A stretch of DNA of 64,000 bases from Dasypus novemcinctus (GCF_030445035.2 NC_080673.1:200382216-200446215), one strand, 5' to 3'; positions 44,801 to 53,362 are shown, numbered from the stretch's first letter. The notes: generated by a model not told the origin, from the sequence alone. Numbers and translations are program-made.

Positions 44801-47608
44801 AGAGGTGAGGAATTGTCTGTTTGTCTGGTTTTTGTTTTTTATTATTATTATTAAAGAAAATGCTCTAATAATGATGGAAGTGATGAACACACAACTGTGT
44901 GATTATAACAAATACCACTGATTGTAGGCTTTGGATAAATTGTATGCTTTATTAATACATATCCATAAAATTGATTTGTTAAAAAAATGATTTGTCAGCG
45001 AATGCTTCACTGAACACCCATTAAATTGATACTTTGTTACAAAGACTACATAGCAACAGTAAAAAAAGTGTAGGTGTTGTTTCTTTTTAAAGAAAAACTC
45101 AAAATAGAAAATTTCACATGCTCTAAGGAAAGTTTTGACAAGAATGCACACTTGAATCCAAGGAATGAAGGGAAACAAAAAAACAACAAACGTTGGTTTC
45201 AGTTGATGGGTTGATGGGATGCATTTTGTCTTCTTTTCCAATTTTTTTCAATAATGTTATATTTTAAAAATAAATAATTTTTAAAAATAATTTTTCCATT
45301 TTCTAATCATCTAATGGAGCAATAGTCATGCGATGACTGTCCAATAAATATAGACTGATTGATTAATTGACTGATAAAAAAACCTAAATCAGGAAGACAG
45401 AGATCTCTAACTCCGCAAGTTATCAGAGAGGTGTATCGAAAATTCATACCTGTTAGGGTCATCCCTCTGCTTACAACCTTCGATGGCTCTCCCTTGCCTT
45501 CAAGATGAAGTCCAAGATCGTAACGTGGCCTATGGTGTGATAATAGCACCGACCCAGCGCTCTTTGCCTGCCCAGACCCAGGCACAGGGCTATGCCTGAG
45601 GCCCCATCACAACCACCCCAAGCAGACAGGCACCCTGATTATCCCCACTTTACAGAGGAGACCCCAAGGCCCAGGGAGGCCATGAGGCTTTTCGAAGGTC
45701 ACACAGCCATAGAAGCTGAGCCAGGATTTGAACCTAGGGAGCCCAAGTTGTGCTGAAGCCCCTGGCCCGGGCCGGCTGCCCAGCCTCGCCCCCTGCCTTG
45801 TCCTCACTCGGTTCTATGGAACACCCTCCTGTCACGCCCTCCCCTTCCCCGTTTCAGCTGCCAACTCAGGGACCCTGCCCAGGGAAAAGCCACCCTGCAC
45901 CCCGCAATGGGAGATGCCCTCTGGGGTGCGCGCTTCTCGCCCCGGTCGACTTTGGTCAAAGCCCCAAACCCCAGTATTGCAAGTGGTCTTGACCGTGTCC
46001 CCACCGGACTGGCACCTCCCATGGGGCACAGACCACAGCTCTTTCATCCCTGTGCATCCATACGGAGGTTGGTGCTTAAAAAATGAGGTATACCAGGTGC
46101 TTGAAAACTGGACTGAACCGCCGAATGAATGCACGAGAGGGCCACCTCAGTTCCAGCCTCACCAGTGCTTTCCACATCGCCACTGGCATCACTACAAGAC
46201 CTTGTCCTCGTGGGGTCTGGTTCCCCTGGAACGCTCAGCCAGCACCCTCTCCCTACGCCAGGCGGCTCCTGAGGAGCCCCCGCCAGGCTCCGGACTCACT
46301 CCAAGAGGCTCCCGCTGCGCTAAACTGCTGCAGAGCACGCGTGGCCTAGCCCTTCACCCTTCAAGAAAGTGTTTGACCTCGAGAAACATTCAAAGGTTCA
46401 TCTAGAGTTGTCTAGTGAATCAACAGGGTTCACAAACTGGGGAAAATGAAGGGAGGGAGGGAAAAAGGAAGGAAGGAAGGGAGGGAGGGAGGAGGGGTTT
46501 GAAATATTGGCATGCTGGAGGTTGTTGACATTGGGCTCTGAAGAACGTAAATATTCAGAGCAGTGGCTGTACCACTGGAGTAAGTCCACGGCATGGAGGA
46601 AAATCACCATCATGCCTAGGCTACGACTGTGACCTTGAACAAATCATTTGTCCTCTCTTCCTTAGGAAATGAGGGTGATGAGCTAAGGCTTATCCTCATG
46701 GAGCTTTCCAAAGAATTACATAAAGGGAAAAATGAAAAGTACTTTGAATACTCTAAAGTGCTACAGGAATCTTCATTATTATTTTTATTATTATGAAAGT
46801 TAACATCCTACCTCTGATGACAATTACCAGGGCAATCTGCTAAGGACAGGGCTATGCCAGAGGCCCTTCTAAAGTCTTCTTAACCATGGGATTTTTCTAA
46901 CTCAAAGTGATGTAGTTAAATTTTATATATTGGCCCCTTACTTCTGTGCCACCTTGAATTCACCAGTGCTAGGAAAAGAATTGTTTACATTTCTAAAGAC
47001 TTTCATCCACAAGTGGACAAAGACAAAAACAAAAAACAAAAAAAAAAGGCTCAAAAAATTTCTTAAATTTTAAAAATTTTTAAAAAGTTCTCAGTTACCC
47101 AGAGAAGTGACTATAATGGTACAGGGCTTCTTTTTGGAGTAATGCAAATGTTCGAAAATTGATTGCAGTGATGGTCGCACCGCTCTGTAGATATGCTAAA
47201 AATGTTGACGTGCACACGTTAAATAGGTGAATGGTATGGTATGTGAATTATATCTCCATAAAACTATCATAGAAAGAGGTGATCCTGAAAATAAGTTAGA
47301 GATGGATTCAGGTTCACTTGGGACCTGCTGGGCAAGCTCACAGCCGCTCACGGTGTCCTCCACTTGCTAACTGTCTTGAGGTTGCAGGTTTTTTGAAGTT
47401 CAAGGCAGCATACATCCTGGGATACACTTAACAGGAGCCAAAACAATATAAATAAACTCAGTGTGGTTTACCTGCAAGAGAGTGTGTATTGCATGTGTGA
47501 CAGGAAAAACTCCTTCAGTGGCTGGTAAGCACTCAGAAAATCCAACAAAGTAGCCAATTTTCAGACATCCTAGGATGATGGTAATGGCTGCAAACAGTGT
47601 GATGCTAC
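23632..47608 (-). CDS. OTOP1: Otopetrin 1 proton channel, exons 2-6 (5' end outside window)
   Basis: Otopetrins are multi-pass plasma-membrane proton channels; OTOP1 acts in otoconia formation and sour taste. Joining 47472-47608, 43334-43392, 37295-37425, 32596-33524 and 23632-23802 on the minus strand gives about 475 residues, against roughly 612 for the human protein, so about 135 N-terminal residues (exon 1) are missing. Recognised landmarks in order are LGCLKIGYFVGFSEC, YFLWGHAKDIIQSF, ANSVLNESKHQLNEHKERL, CNCTPPALCAAISQGIYYLY, SKTKSESALVMFYLYA, DESKNPARKLDADLLVGTAS, YIQNLFIIESIHREPEKLSE, KRRVLRNIAAFLFLCNIS and FGCRPEYDNGLEEIVFGFEP. All introns are GT-AG and phases agree at every junction. 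OTOP2 and OTOP3 are less likely: the residues follow remembered OTOP1 closely and the gene has long introns. Introns 2, 3, 4 and 5 are about 4.1, 5.9, 3.8 and 8.8 kb. No disabling mutation is seen. Confidence 0.96.
24000..24310 (-). repeat. L2 fossil, reverse
   Basis: 'aggaactcctcacctctctt' and 'ccttccaggcagccctcctt' resemble antisense L2. Confidence 0.5.
24330..24475 (-). repeat. MIR fossil, reverse
   Basis: 'tttcgcagaggggcagcccg' and 'cccaaggtcacagcggtcat' follow the reversed MIR pattern. Confidence 0.65.
24750..24930 (+). repeat. MIR fossil
   Basis: 'tgagcctcagtttccctgtc' and 'tgtaagatgggaatgctaac' are the MIR core. Confidence 0.85.
25140..25705 (+). repeat. MLT1-type MaLR LTR, split by a tiny L1
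   Basis: Ends with the MLT1 signature 'gctgttttaagtactaagtt ... gcagcaataagtagctgata'. Interrupted at 25549-25624. Confidence 0.8.
25549..25624 (+). mobile_element. 76-bp L1 3' end insertion
   Basis: 'atggggacctcatatttttt', 'taatgtaacatt' and an A/T tail, bounded by the 15-bp TSD aaaaaatgcttgctg at 25534-25548 and 25625-25639. Confidence 0.92.
26040..27800 (-). repeat. L2 fossil, reverse, split by an MLT1 LTR
   Basis: 'ggtcatgtccatccccacat', 'agtccttcattacctaaccc' (26300-26450) and 'tccttaaaacatcagatcct', 'tcactccccagcataaaacc' (27470-27510) are antisense L2-like, separated by the LTR at 26640-27090. Confidence 0.6.
26640..27090 (+). repeat. MLT1-type MaLR LTR
   Basis: 'gtggcagaaatggcaccatg' to 'ttgttacacagcaatcagta' shows the MLT1 end pattern. 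Confidence 0.65.
28196..28576 (-). mobile_element. DAS SINE, two-unit form, reverse
   Basis: 'ttttttaagatttatttatt' start; two reversed heads end at about 28352 and 28576 ('gcccaactgcttgagccaca'). Confidence 0.9.
29185..30358. mobile_element. L1 with 5' inversion (twin priming)
   Basis: 29185-about 29720 is L1 3' UTR in reverse (matching 58440-58950), and by about 29900 through 30358 the sequence is L1 3' UTR forward to poly-A. The whole is flanked by the perfect 13-bp TSD aaaagcctatgag at 29172-29184 and 30359-30371, so both halves belong to one insertion. Confidence 0.85.
30372..31175 (+). repeat. L1M-like 3' UTR, split by a SINE
   Basis: 'caacccaaatgcccatcaac', 'tactacatggatgaacctca' and 'aatgtactaagtgagccgaa', interrupted at 30747-31126. 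Confidence 0.8.
30747..31126 (-). mobile_element. DAS SINE, full-length, reverse
   Basis: Perfect 13-bp TSD catggctaatctt at 30734-30746 and 31127-31139. High CpG retention ('cacgtggggctcccctacgc') suggests a young copy. Confidence 0.95.
31330..31815 (-). repeat. L2-like fossil, reverse
   Basis: Pyrimidine-rich sequence with 'cttgcctctgtgtcttggca' and 'cttttcccctgccttgacc'-like L2 antisense phrases. Limits approximate. Confidence 0.45.
31840..32225 (+). repeat. Ancient mammalian repeat, family not named
   Basis: 'tggctctggcccatgagact', 'ttataaaagggagggatagt' and 'cagagcctgggatccttgat'. A partial relative appears at 38040-38230. Confidence 0.5.
32596..33524 (-). CDS. OTOP1: OTOP1 coding exon 5 (large exon)
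   Basis: 929 bp, GC-rich. The acceptor is 'ccccttgcag' and the donor 'gtaatc'. The exon starts with TT completing Val, then encodes 309 residues from LDDHTPQCNCTPP to LFLCNIS, ending on a complete codon. It includes several membrane segments (GIYYLYPFNIEYQILASTML, LGLMVLAATIGVVVVYLI, VMFYLYAVALLVVMGGAGLV, SWLISWGSVLAVLCAEA, FNLPYSILVIVEKYIQNLFI, NIAAFLFLCN). A Gly/Arg/Glu-rich cytosolic-type loop after VVTVCSGNAPPLASS is the part that departs most from the human protein as I remember it. The open frame continues past the donor, so the 3' boundary is set by the splice site and by homology to exon 6. The opposite-strand 261-codon frame here is a shadow. Confidence 0.97.
33845..34110. repeat. 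Degenerate (GATA)n / ATAGAT simple repeat
   Basis: Many 'gatagatgataaat' variants in intron 4. The minus frame 33895-34428 derives from it. Confidence 0.9.
34480..34840 (+). repeat. Old L1 3' end
   Basis: Ends with 'tgatataccttcaataaaat', an AATAAA-type signal and an A-rich tail. Confidence 0.5.
35600..35860 (+). repeat. MIR fossil
   Basis: 'tggattcaaatcctgactta' and 'gaacaagttacttaaactct' are MIR core phrases. Confidence 0.8.
36045..36190 (-). repeat. MIR fossil, reverse
   Basis: 'cgtttcacagacgaggaagg' and 'agggcacgcagctggcaagt'. Confidence 0.6.
36420..36660 (+). repeat. Old xenarthran-type L1 3' end
   Basis: 'taccattgattgtacacttt' and 'ggatcataaaattgatctga'; sister copies lie at 44700-44990 (forward) and 57664-57785 (reverse). 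Contains a short (TTA)n run. Confidence 0.65.
37295..37425 (-). CDS. OTOP1: OTOP1 coding exon 4
   Basis: 131 bp. The acceptor is 'gttttccag' and the donor 'gtgagt', a near-perfect consensus. The first G completes Arg, then 43 residues follow: FGVIHSVFTNLLLWANSVLN, then ESKHQLNEHKERL, then ITLGFGNITI, with a final G that starts a Val codon completed in exon 5. The segment holds a transmembrane stretch (IHSVFTNLLLWA) followed by a hydrophilic loop. NES and NIT are potential N-glycosylation sequons; whether either faces outside the cell cannot be judged here. Confidence 0.96.
38040..38230 (+). repeat. Ancient mammalian repeat
   Basis: 'atgtggatgtgatggctaga' and 'accatgaggcaacaagcatg' resemble the middle of the repeat at 31840-32225. 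Confidence 0.5.
39870..40185 (+). repeat. Non-autonomous DNA transposon fossil
   Basis: 'tgcttagtagccacatgtgt', 'ctagtggctgctctattgga' and 'cagaacaga' match a common mammalian MER-type end; family uncertain. Confidence 0.6.
40330..40850 (+). repeat. MIR fossil(s) flanking an L1 piece
   Basis: 'tctctgagcctcatgttg' at 40420-40437 and 'ctctgagcctcaggttcctg' at 40721-40740 lie on either side of the L1 fragment. Confidence 0.65.
40449..40708 (-). pseudogene. L1 ORF2 endonuclease-region fragment
   Basis: The minus-strand translation contains SFIIVVGDPNKPFL and ISREEIYKEIEE, resembling the L1 endonuclease segment (IIVGDFN-type motif, with Asp-Pro-Asn where Asp-Phe-Asn is usual). A short broken piece; not functional. 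Confidence 0.75.
40890..41960 (+). repeat. L1M-like 3' UTR, split by an LTR
   Basis: 'cccaaggaaataatcagaag', 'agaagaacaggaccacaatt' on the left and 'ccaaaatgttcacagtagtg' on the right of the LTR at 41200-41809. Confidence 0.75.
41200..41809 (+). mobile_element. Solo LTR, xenarthran ERVL-like family, with extra 45 bp
   Basis: TGTAACAGTTTGATATAATT start, ...CTAATACA end; 5-bp TSD cttat / cctat (one mismatch) at 41195-41199 and 41810-41814. It carries an insertion copied from its own left flank (see findings) and the reversed YY1-like motif 'ggcagccatctt'-type at 41610-41620. Confidence 0.88.
42080..42290 (+). repeat. MIR fossil
   Basis: 'gtgggttcagagcccgaaag' and 'tgtgagcttgagcaagcgtc'. Confidence 0.7.
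42960..43140 (-). repeat. MIR fossil, reverse
   Basis: 'ttatcaccattttacacatg' and 'cagaaactgagcatcagcaa'. Confidence 0.75.
43334..43392 (-). CDS. OTOP1: OTOP1 coding exon 3 (59-bp micro-exon)
   Basis: A 59-bp exon too short to appear as an open frame. On the minus strand the acceptor is 'ccatctag' and the donor 'gtaaaa'. It encodes VYFLWGHAKDIIQSFKTLE plus the first two bases (AG) of an Arg codon that the first G of exon 4 completes. It joins in phase to exon 2 (...HTLLQ) and exon 4 (FGVIHSV...), reproducing the continuous otopetrin-1 order. Found by searching for the segment missing between exons 2 and 4. Confidence 0.96.
43519..43620. repeat. 51-bp tandem duplication
   Basis: Two head-to-tail units (43519-43569, 43570-43620) starting 'caaattgctaaccttatctc', differing at about three sites. 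Lies 127 bp upstream of exon 3. Confidence 0.95.
43925..44180 (+). repeat. MIR fossil
   Basis: 'gcaaatcctggctccctcag', 'catccgtgaaatgggggtaa' and an 'ctcagtaaatgttcagc' end. Confidence 0.75.
44560..44990 (+). repeat. Old xenarthran-type L1 3' end
   Basis: 'tttctttttggagtaatgaa', 'accactgattgtaggctttg' and 'tccataaaattgatttgtta'; same family as 36420-36660. Confidence 0.7.
45615..45755 (-). repeat. MIR fossil, reverse
   Basis: 'tccccactttacagaggaga', 'ggtcacacagccatagaagc' and 'agccaggatttgaacctagg'. Confidence 0.85.
46445..46497. repeat. (GGGA)/(GGAA) simple repeat
   Basis: Short purine-rich run in intron 2. Confidence 0.95.
46610..46790 (+). repeat. MIR fossil
   Basis: 'gactgtgaccttgaacaaat' and 'aaagtactttgaatactcta'. 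Confidence 0.65.
47090..47290 (+). repeat. L1M-like 3' UTR
   Basis: 'ggcttctttttggagtaatg' and 'tgtgaattatatctccataa'. Confidence 0.75.
47472..47608 (-). CDS. OTOP1: OTOP1 coding exon 2
   Basis: 137 bp. The acceptor reads 'aaatttag' and the donor 'gtaaac' on the minus strand. The exon begins with two bases completing a Gly codon split with exon 1, then encodes 45 residues starting SITLFAAITIILGC and ending HAIHTLLQ, with the last codon complete. It carries a hydrophobic membrane segment (ITLFAAITIILGCLKIGYFV) and the conserved FSECLPATEGVFPVTH stretch. Reading on past CAG runs into intron sequence. Confidence 0.96.
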
Positions 47609-47769
47609 CTAAATTTGGGGGAAACACACACAAACATACGTGTTAACATGAATGCGGTCATTTCAAAATAGCTTAAGAATATCTCTGGCATGATAAACTG
47701 AAAACTAGGAGACAGGTATTGTGCCTTATTCATCACTGTACCCATCACCTATCCAGGATCTGACACATC

Positions 47770-48025
47770 ATGCCAAAAAGGATCAATCTGGGAGTGTCAC
47801 GATTCTCCTCAAAACCTCAGGTGGCCTCCTGCTTTCTAAAGAATAATCCCCAAATACTTAGCATGTCACCCGAAGCCCTTGGCAATAGCCTCTATCCCGT
47901 GTCCCTGCCCCTCCGCCCATGTATCCAAAATCCAAGCCATGTCCAATATCTAATCCCTGAGGACATAACGTCATGCCCATTCCCCCATCCCTGCCTCCTC
48001 TCATTCATCCTTAAAATTAAAAAAA
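47770..48025 (-). repeat. L2 fossil, reverse
   Basis: 'gattctcctcaaaacctcag', 'caaatacttagcatgtcacc' and 'gaagcccttggcaatagcct'. Lies just upstream of exon 2. Confidence 0.65.
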
Positions 48026-48035
48026 CAAAATAGCA

Positions 48036-48165
48036 GGGAGCTGATGTGGCTCAGTGGCTGAATGCTAGCTTCCCAAACACAAGGTCCTGGGTTCAATCCC
48101 CTGTAGTACCTCAAATAAATAAATAAGTAAATATATAAATAAATATTTTTTTAAAAAAACAAAAA
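48036..48165 (+). mobile_element. Short DAS SINE, forward
   Basis: 'gggagctgatgtggctcagt', 'ggtcctgggttcaatcccct' and AAATAAAT tail. Confidence 0.88.
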
Positions 48166-48397
48166 ACCAATAGCACCTCTTAATCTTTCCCTGTTCCATC
48201 TATACTCCCTTTATCATGCTGAACAACTCTGTGCTCATAGTGCTCATAAGTACTTGCACAAAGAATTGTGATGCTCTCCCCATCTGTGGCTCCCCTCTGT
48301 TAACACCCTGCCAGACAGGAGCCTGGCCTAATTCCCTCTGTGTCCTCTGAAGGCAGCGTGGGGCTGGCCCCTCCCAAGTGCCCTGCAACGGTTTGAT

Positions 48398-48422
48398 GAA
48401 AGAATGAATGAATGAATGAATG
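48398..48422. repeat. (GAAT)n microsatellite
   Basis: Five to six GAAT units. Confidence 0.9.
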
Positions 48423-48550
48423 CCCTTAGAAGTTCCTGGGAAGTCAAATATTCTACTCAAAGCAAATATTCTAAATCAGGGGAACAATTAAGTGAAATTA
48501 CTGTCAGCCACTCACTGAGTATTGTGAGGTCATTAAAAATGATGGCTTGA

Positions 48551-48905
48551 TGGGAAGCAGCTGTGGCTCAGTCAGTGGGGCTCCCGTCTACCCTATGGGA
48601 GGCCCTGGGTTCGCGTCCCGGGGCCTCCTTGTGAAGGCAGGCTCGCCCGCACTTTGCGGAGAGCTGCCCAGCCCGCAAGTGCCGTGGAGAACTGACTCAG
48701 CAAGGTGACGAAACAAAAAGGGAAACTAGCAAAAATGCAGAAGAGTACACAGCGAATAGACACAGAGAGCAGACAGCAAGCAAGCCGCAAGCAGGGAGGG
48801 GAAATAAAATAAATAAATACAGACACAGAAGAACGCACAGTGAATGGACACTGAGAGCAGACAGCACGCAAAAAGCCACAAAGGGGATGGGGATAAAAAA
48901 AAAAG
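48551..48905 (+). mobile_element. DAS SINE with duplicated tail section, forward
   Basis: Head 'gggaagcagctgtggctcag'. The segment 'cacagcgaatagacacagag' at about 48747 is repeated as 'cacagtgaatggacactgag' at about 48837, so the 3' body occurs twice with an AAATAAAT tail between. Confidence 0.88.
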
Positions 48906-49149
48906 ATGTCTACAGAACACGTGACCAGCAGCCCCCAAACTGTCAAGGTCACCTAAAGAGGGAAAGTCTGAGAAATGACAAGGACCAGAAGAAGCTAAGG
49001 AGACAGGACAAATGAATGTGATGTGGTATCCTTGAAGGGAACCTGGGACAGAAAAAGGATGATAGCAGAAAGCTGCTGAAATCCGAATCAAGTCTGGACT
49101 TTGAGTAATAGTCATGCAGAGGTAGATTGAATGGCAATAAAAGGCTTGT

Positions 49150-49607
49150 TCTTCCTCTTAATTTCCATTCCTGTGGGTGTGAAACCATTTGTACACAGGA
49201 TCCTTTGAAGACGTATTTCCAGTTAAGGTGTGGTCTCATCTGTGAATAAGTCCTAATACAGTGTGCCCAAACTCAATCAGTGTGACTTAGCCAATAGGCT
49301 GGAGTCCTTCATAAGCAGAAGAAACTCAGATACAGTTAACAGAAGTCAGTGGAAACTGAAAGAGGAGACACAAGGAGCAGAGGATGACCAGGTGGTAGAG
49401 GCACAGGAAGCCCCAGGATTGGGGCAAGCCAGCTCCAGAATGCTACAGACTTCAGGGAGAAAGAACGGCCTTGCCAACACCTTGAGTTTGGACTCCTAGC
49501 CACTGAAAACAGGAGACCATAAGTTCCTGTTATTAAGCCAACTAGTGTGCCCCATTTGTCATAGCAGTATGCCCCATTTGTCATAGCAGCACTGGCAAAC
49601 TAAGACA
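49150..49607 (+). mobile_element. MaLR-like LTR
   Basis: 'ttccattcctgtgggtgtga', 'ggctggagtccttcataagc', ending near 'ggcaaactaagaca'. Contains a small tandem repeat of 'gccccatttgtcatagcag' at 49550-49588. Confidence 0.75.
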
Positions 49608-49943
49608 GGTACTAATGCTGTTTCCCTAGTTGTGACAATTGAACTACAGTAATGTGTTAACAGTAGGGCGAAATGGATGAAGAGTATATAGGAACTCTCC
49701 GTCTTAACTTTGCAACTTTTCTGTAAATATAAAACATGGAAAGGGCTTATACTAGGTAAAATAAAGGAAGGCAACATTCACATTGTACATCAGCATGGTT
49801 TTGGCCAAAAAAAACACAAACAAAAAGCATGCATATGAAAAAAAAAAAGGCTGGAAATAATTATGTGAAATACATGAAAAAGAAATTTGTGTCTACCCAA
49901 CAACAAAAAGACCAACGACCCAATTAAGAGATGGACAAACAAA

Positions 49944-50356
49944 TGGGAAGCGATGTGGCTCAACTGATAGCACCTCCACCTACCATACAGGAGGTCCACG
50001 GTTCAAACCCAGTGCCTCCTGGCCCGTGGGGTGAGCTGGCCCACATGCAGTGCTGCCAGATGCAAGGAGTGCCATGCCACAGAATGGTGTCCCCTGCATA
50101 GGGGAGCCCCATGTACAAGGAGTGTGTCCCACAAGGAGAGCAGCCCTGCATGAAAAGCACAGCCCACCCAGGAATGGCACTGCACACATGGAGAGATGAC
50201 ACAAGATGACGGAACAAAAAAGAGACACAGATTCCCAGTGCTGCCGAGAATACAGGCAGACACAGAAAAACACACAGTGAATGGACACGAGAGAGCAAAC
50301 AATGGGGGGGGGGGGGGGCGGGGCGGAGAAATAAAATAAATCTTAAAAAAAAAAAA
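49944..50356 (+). mobile_element. DAS SINE, full-length, forward
   Basis: Head 'gggaagcgatgtggctcaac', body 'gtgtcccctgcataggggag', G-rich run at 50306-50325 and AAATAAATC tail. Confidence 0.93.
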
Positions 50357-50369
50357 AGAAATGGACAAA

Positions 50370-52100
50370 TGACTTGAAAAGACATTTCTCCAAAGAAGAT
50401 ATACAAATGGCCAATAAATACATGAAAAAATACTCAACTTCACTAGCCATTAGAGAGATGCAAATCAAAACCACAATGAGAGATCATTCACACCCCCTAG
50501 GATGGCTGCTTTAAAAAAAAAAGGAAAATAAGTGTTGGGGATGATGTGGAGAAATCGGAACACTTGTACACTTTTGGTGGGAATGTAAAATGGTGCAGCC
50601 ACTGTGGAAGACAGTTTGGCAGTTCCTCAGAAGGTTAAGTGTAGAACAGCCATGTGACCTGGCAACCCTACTTCTAGGTATATACCCAAAAGAACTGAAA
50701 GCAGGAACTCAAACAAATGTTTGCACACTGATGTTCACAGCAACATTATTCACAATTTGTAAACGGTGGAAATAACCTGTGTCCATCGGCAGATGAATGG
50801 ATAACTAAATGTGGTGTATATGTCAATGGAACATTATTCAGCCTTAAAAAGGAGTTGATACCAATCAGTGTGGGGGTTCTCAGTCAGATACACAAAGAAA
50901 AGCCAATTATATGATACCTGCGTTTCAAAGAGAGAAAGAGTTTATTACTGAACACAAAGCAAGGAGTACAGAAGGCTGATTAGGCACAAATCACGCTCCC
51001 TGAACTGGAGAAACTTACGACGTTTAATAGCATCCAAACAAAGGCAGGCAGGGTCAGGATGATAACGAGGTTAGAGACAGTCTAATTGCTGAACAGGCGC
51101 AGACTGACTCCATGCTTAGTTTACTTAGTTTAAAGTTTAGGCTATGGTGCATGTCAGGCAGGCCAACTCTGATTAGAACTGTTTGGTTGAGCAAGATAAC
51201 TTAGGAAGTTGGGTGGTCAGTCCTGGGCTGGCTCATTTCAATAAACAAGGGGCACCCCACTCCTGGGTTGCAAAATAAGATAATGAGATATAAGCAGGGA
51301 CTGTAACAAGTTGTCTCATGACCACGCAGGTACTGGCTTTGGTCATGCAATTTCAAAACGTAGCATCAGCATGAAAGACACAACGCATCGGGACCGCAGT
51401 TCAGTGACTTACAACAGTTACAACAGATACCTGCTTCAGGATATTTCCAGGTTAACACGCACCAAGGCTATAATTGAATAAACTGTCACAGTTATCGGTA
51501 TCTTCTTTGGGCTACAGAGTGAAATATCAGAAGGTTAGCAATTGCTTAAAATACAATTCGGTAAGTCGAAACACATCTGTTCATTTTTTGGTTACAGTGG
51601 GAAGTTCTGATACATGCTGCCACGTGGATGAACCTTGAAGACATTGTGTTGAGTGAAATCAGCCAGACACAAACGGGCAAATATTGTAGGTTCTCACTTC
51701 TATGAAATAATTAAAACACGCAAAGTCAAAGTCATAAACGAGAACACAGGTTACCAGGAGCCAGATGGGAATGGGGAATGGGGAGTTAATGCTTGATTGG
51801 TACAGAGTTCGTTTCAGATGATGGAAAACTTTTGGTAAGGGGTGTATATATGTTACTAGAATAATGTTTCTTGGGGGAAAAAAAACCCATAGAAATGTAC
51901 AACATAAAGAGTGAATTCTAATGTAAACTATGGACTATACTTAATAGTGTAACTATAATAATATTGTTCATCAATTGTAGCAAAACTACAGTAATGGAAA
52001 ATATTAATAACAGGGAAAACTGTGCATGAGTGGGGATTTATATGGGAACTCTGTAGTATCTGCATGATTTTACTGTAAACTTATAACTGCTCAGATAAAA
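50370..52100 (+). repeat. L1 3' region, split by an LTR
   Basis: 'aaagacatttctccaaagaa', 'ccactgtggaagacagtttg' and 'ctaggtatatacccaaaaga' on the left; 'gtggatgaaccttgaagaca' and a 3' UTR to 52100 on the right; interrupted at 50869-51596. Confidence 0.85.
50869..51596 (-). mobile_element. Solo LTR, reverse
   Basis: TG...CA ends (tgtggggg...ggttaca). On the minus strand 'agtaataaactctttctctc' gives an AATAAA signal close to a terminal 'ctgactgagaacccccaca'. The flanks do not show a clear TSD, so its exact ends or class may be wrong. Confidence 0.7.
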
Positions 52101-52544
52101 AAAGAACCTGGGGACAAATATAAATATGGAGAAAAGCACACTGCTCATTGGGACTTCATCAATGTAAAAATCCTTTGTCCCTCTCCTGGGCCAACACTGC
52201 CATTTACACGTTCTCTCCAACAAGCAGGAAGAAATCAGATCGCGTGTGACATGCATCAAGTCACTGAGCAGGGCAGGGGGAGAGGGCCTAACAGTGAGAT
52301 ATAGCATTACAGCCCAGCCCAAGCAGCCTCCTGCGAGAAGTAACGCAATCACCTGGTCTTGCATTTCCATTGCTCAAAGCCTTGTAGAAAAAACCCTAAG
52401 TCACTTTTTTTTTTTAATTTCTGAAAACACCCCAGTGTAATCAGAAACTTTGTAAGAGTGGAGATTCGATCCCAATGCTTTGAAATGGTCTGATAAATGC
52501 ATGGTTCATTCTGATTACAAAAAGAAATAACAAGACGAGGCATT

Positions 52545-52985
52545 TCAGTTCCCTGGCTGCTAAAACAAATGCCATACAATGGGTTGGCTGAACAACAGGA
52601 ATTCATAGGCTCACAGTTTCGAAGGTAGGAGAAGTCCAAAATCCAGGCGTCAGCAAGGTGAGGCGTCCTCCCAGAAGACTGAGGCATTCTGGGGCTGGCT
52701 GCCAGCCCTCCCCAACCCTTGGCTTTTCCGTCACATGGCAAGGCGTGTGTATGTGTGGTGGCATCTTCTCCCTTTTCAGGCTCTGTTGACCTCCACTTCT
52801 GGCTGCTCCCCGTGGCTTCTTTCTCTGTCTGACATCCACTCTGCTTAGAAAGGTCTCCAGTAGTCCAGGTTAAAGCCCAACCTGATTCAGCTGGACCACA
52901 CCTTACCTGAAGCAGCATCTTGAAAAGACCTCATTTAAAGTGGGGCCATACCCACCACAATGTGGACCAAGAACACGCCCAAGCA
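52545..52985 (-). mobile_element. MaLR-like xenarthran LTR, reverse
   Basis: 'cagttccctggctgctaaaa', 'gtcacatggcaaggcgtgtg' and 'ggaccacaccttacctgaag' form the reverse of the LTR type with 'aggtgtggtc' seen at 49225. Confidence 0.65.
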
Positions 52986-53044
52986 GGGCTGCCCAATTCA
53001 GCCCACCACACAAGGCTAAGCAGGCTGGGTGGGGCAGCCAGAGC

Positions 53045-53165
53045 ACAGACTGAGAGCGAAGGGGACCTGGGAACTAGTTCTGGAAGTGCCACTGATGCAA
53101 TGCATGGGCTAGGACAAGTTGCTTCCTTGCTCCTAGCCTCACTTTTCTCATCTATAAAATGAAGT
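53045..53165 (+). repeat. MIR fossil
   Basis: 'aggacaagttgcttccttgc' and 'tcatctataaaatgaagttg'. Confidence 0.8.
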
Positions 53166-53173
53166 TGTTCTAC

Positions 53174-53362
53174 AGCAGTGTTTCTCAAATGCGGGTGTGT
53201 CATGTCATCGGGAGGCCTTGTTAAAACATAGCCCACTGGGCTTCATTCCCAGACTTCCTGATTCAGTAGGTCGGGGTGGGGCACCCAAATCTGATTAACA
53301 CTTGCCCAGGTGGGTGCTGATGGTCTTGGCTTGGGGTCTTGCTTTGAGACCCTCTGGTCTAG
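53174..53362 (+). repeat. MER5A-like hAT fossil
   Basis: 'cagtgtttctcaaatgcggg', 'cttcctgattcagtaggtcg', 'gtggggcacccaaatctgat' and an end 'tgagaccctctgg' match MER5A. Confidence 0.85.

Larger units (their letters stand above)
43393..47471 (-). other. OTOP1: OTOP1 intron 2
   Basis: Between exons 2 and 3. It contains a 51-bp tandem duplication (43519-43620), MIR at 43925-44180, L1 3' ends at 44560-44990 and 47090-47290, MIR at 45615-45755 and 46610-46790, and a GGAA/GGGA simple repeat at 46445-46497. 45760-46400 is GC-rich, partly L2-like, with no otopetrin coding similarity. Confidence 0.85.
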
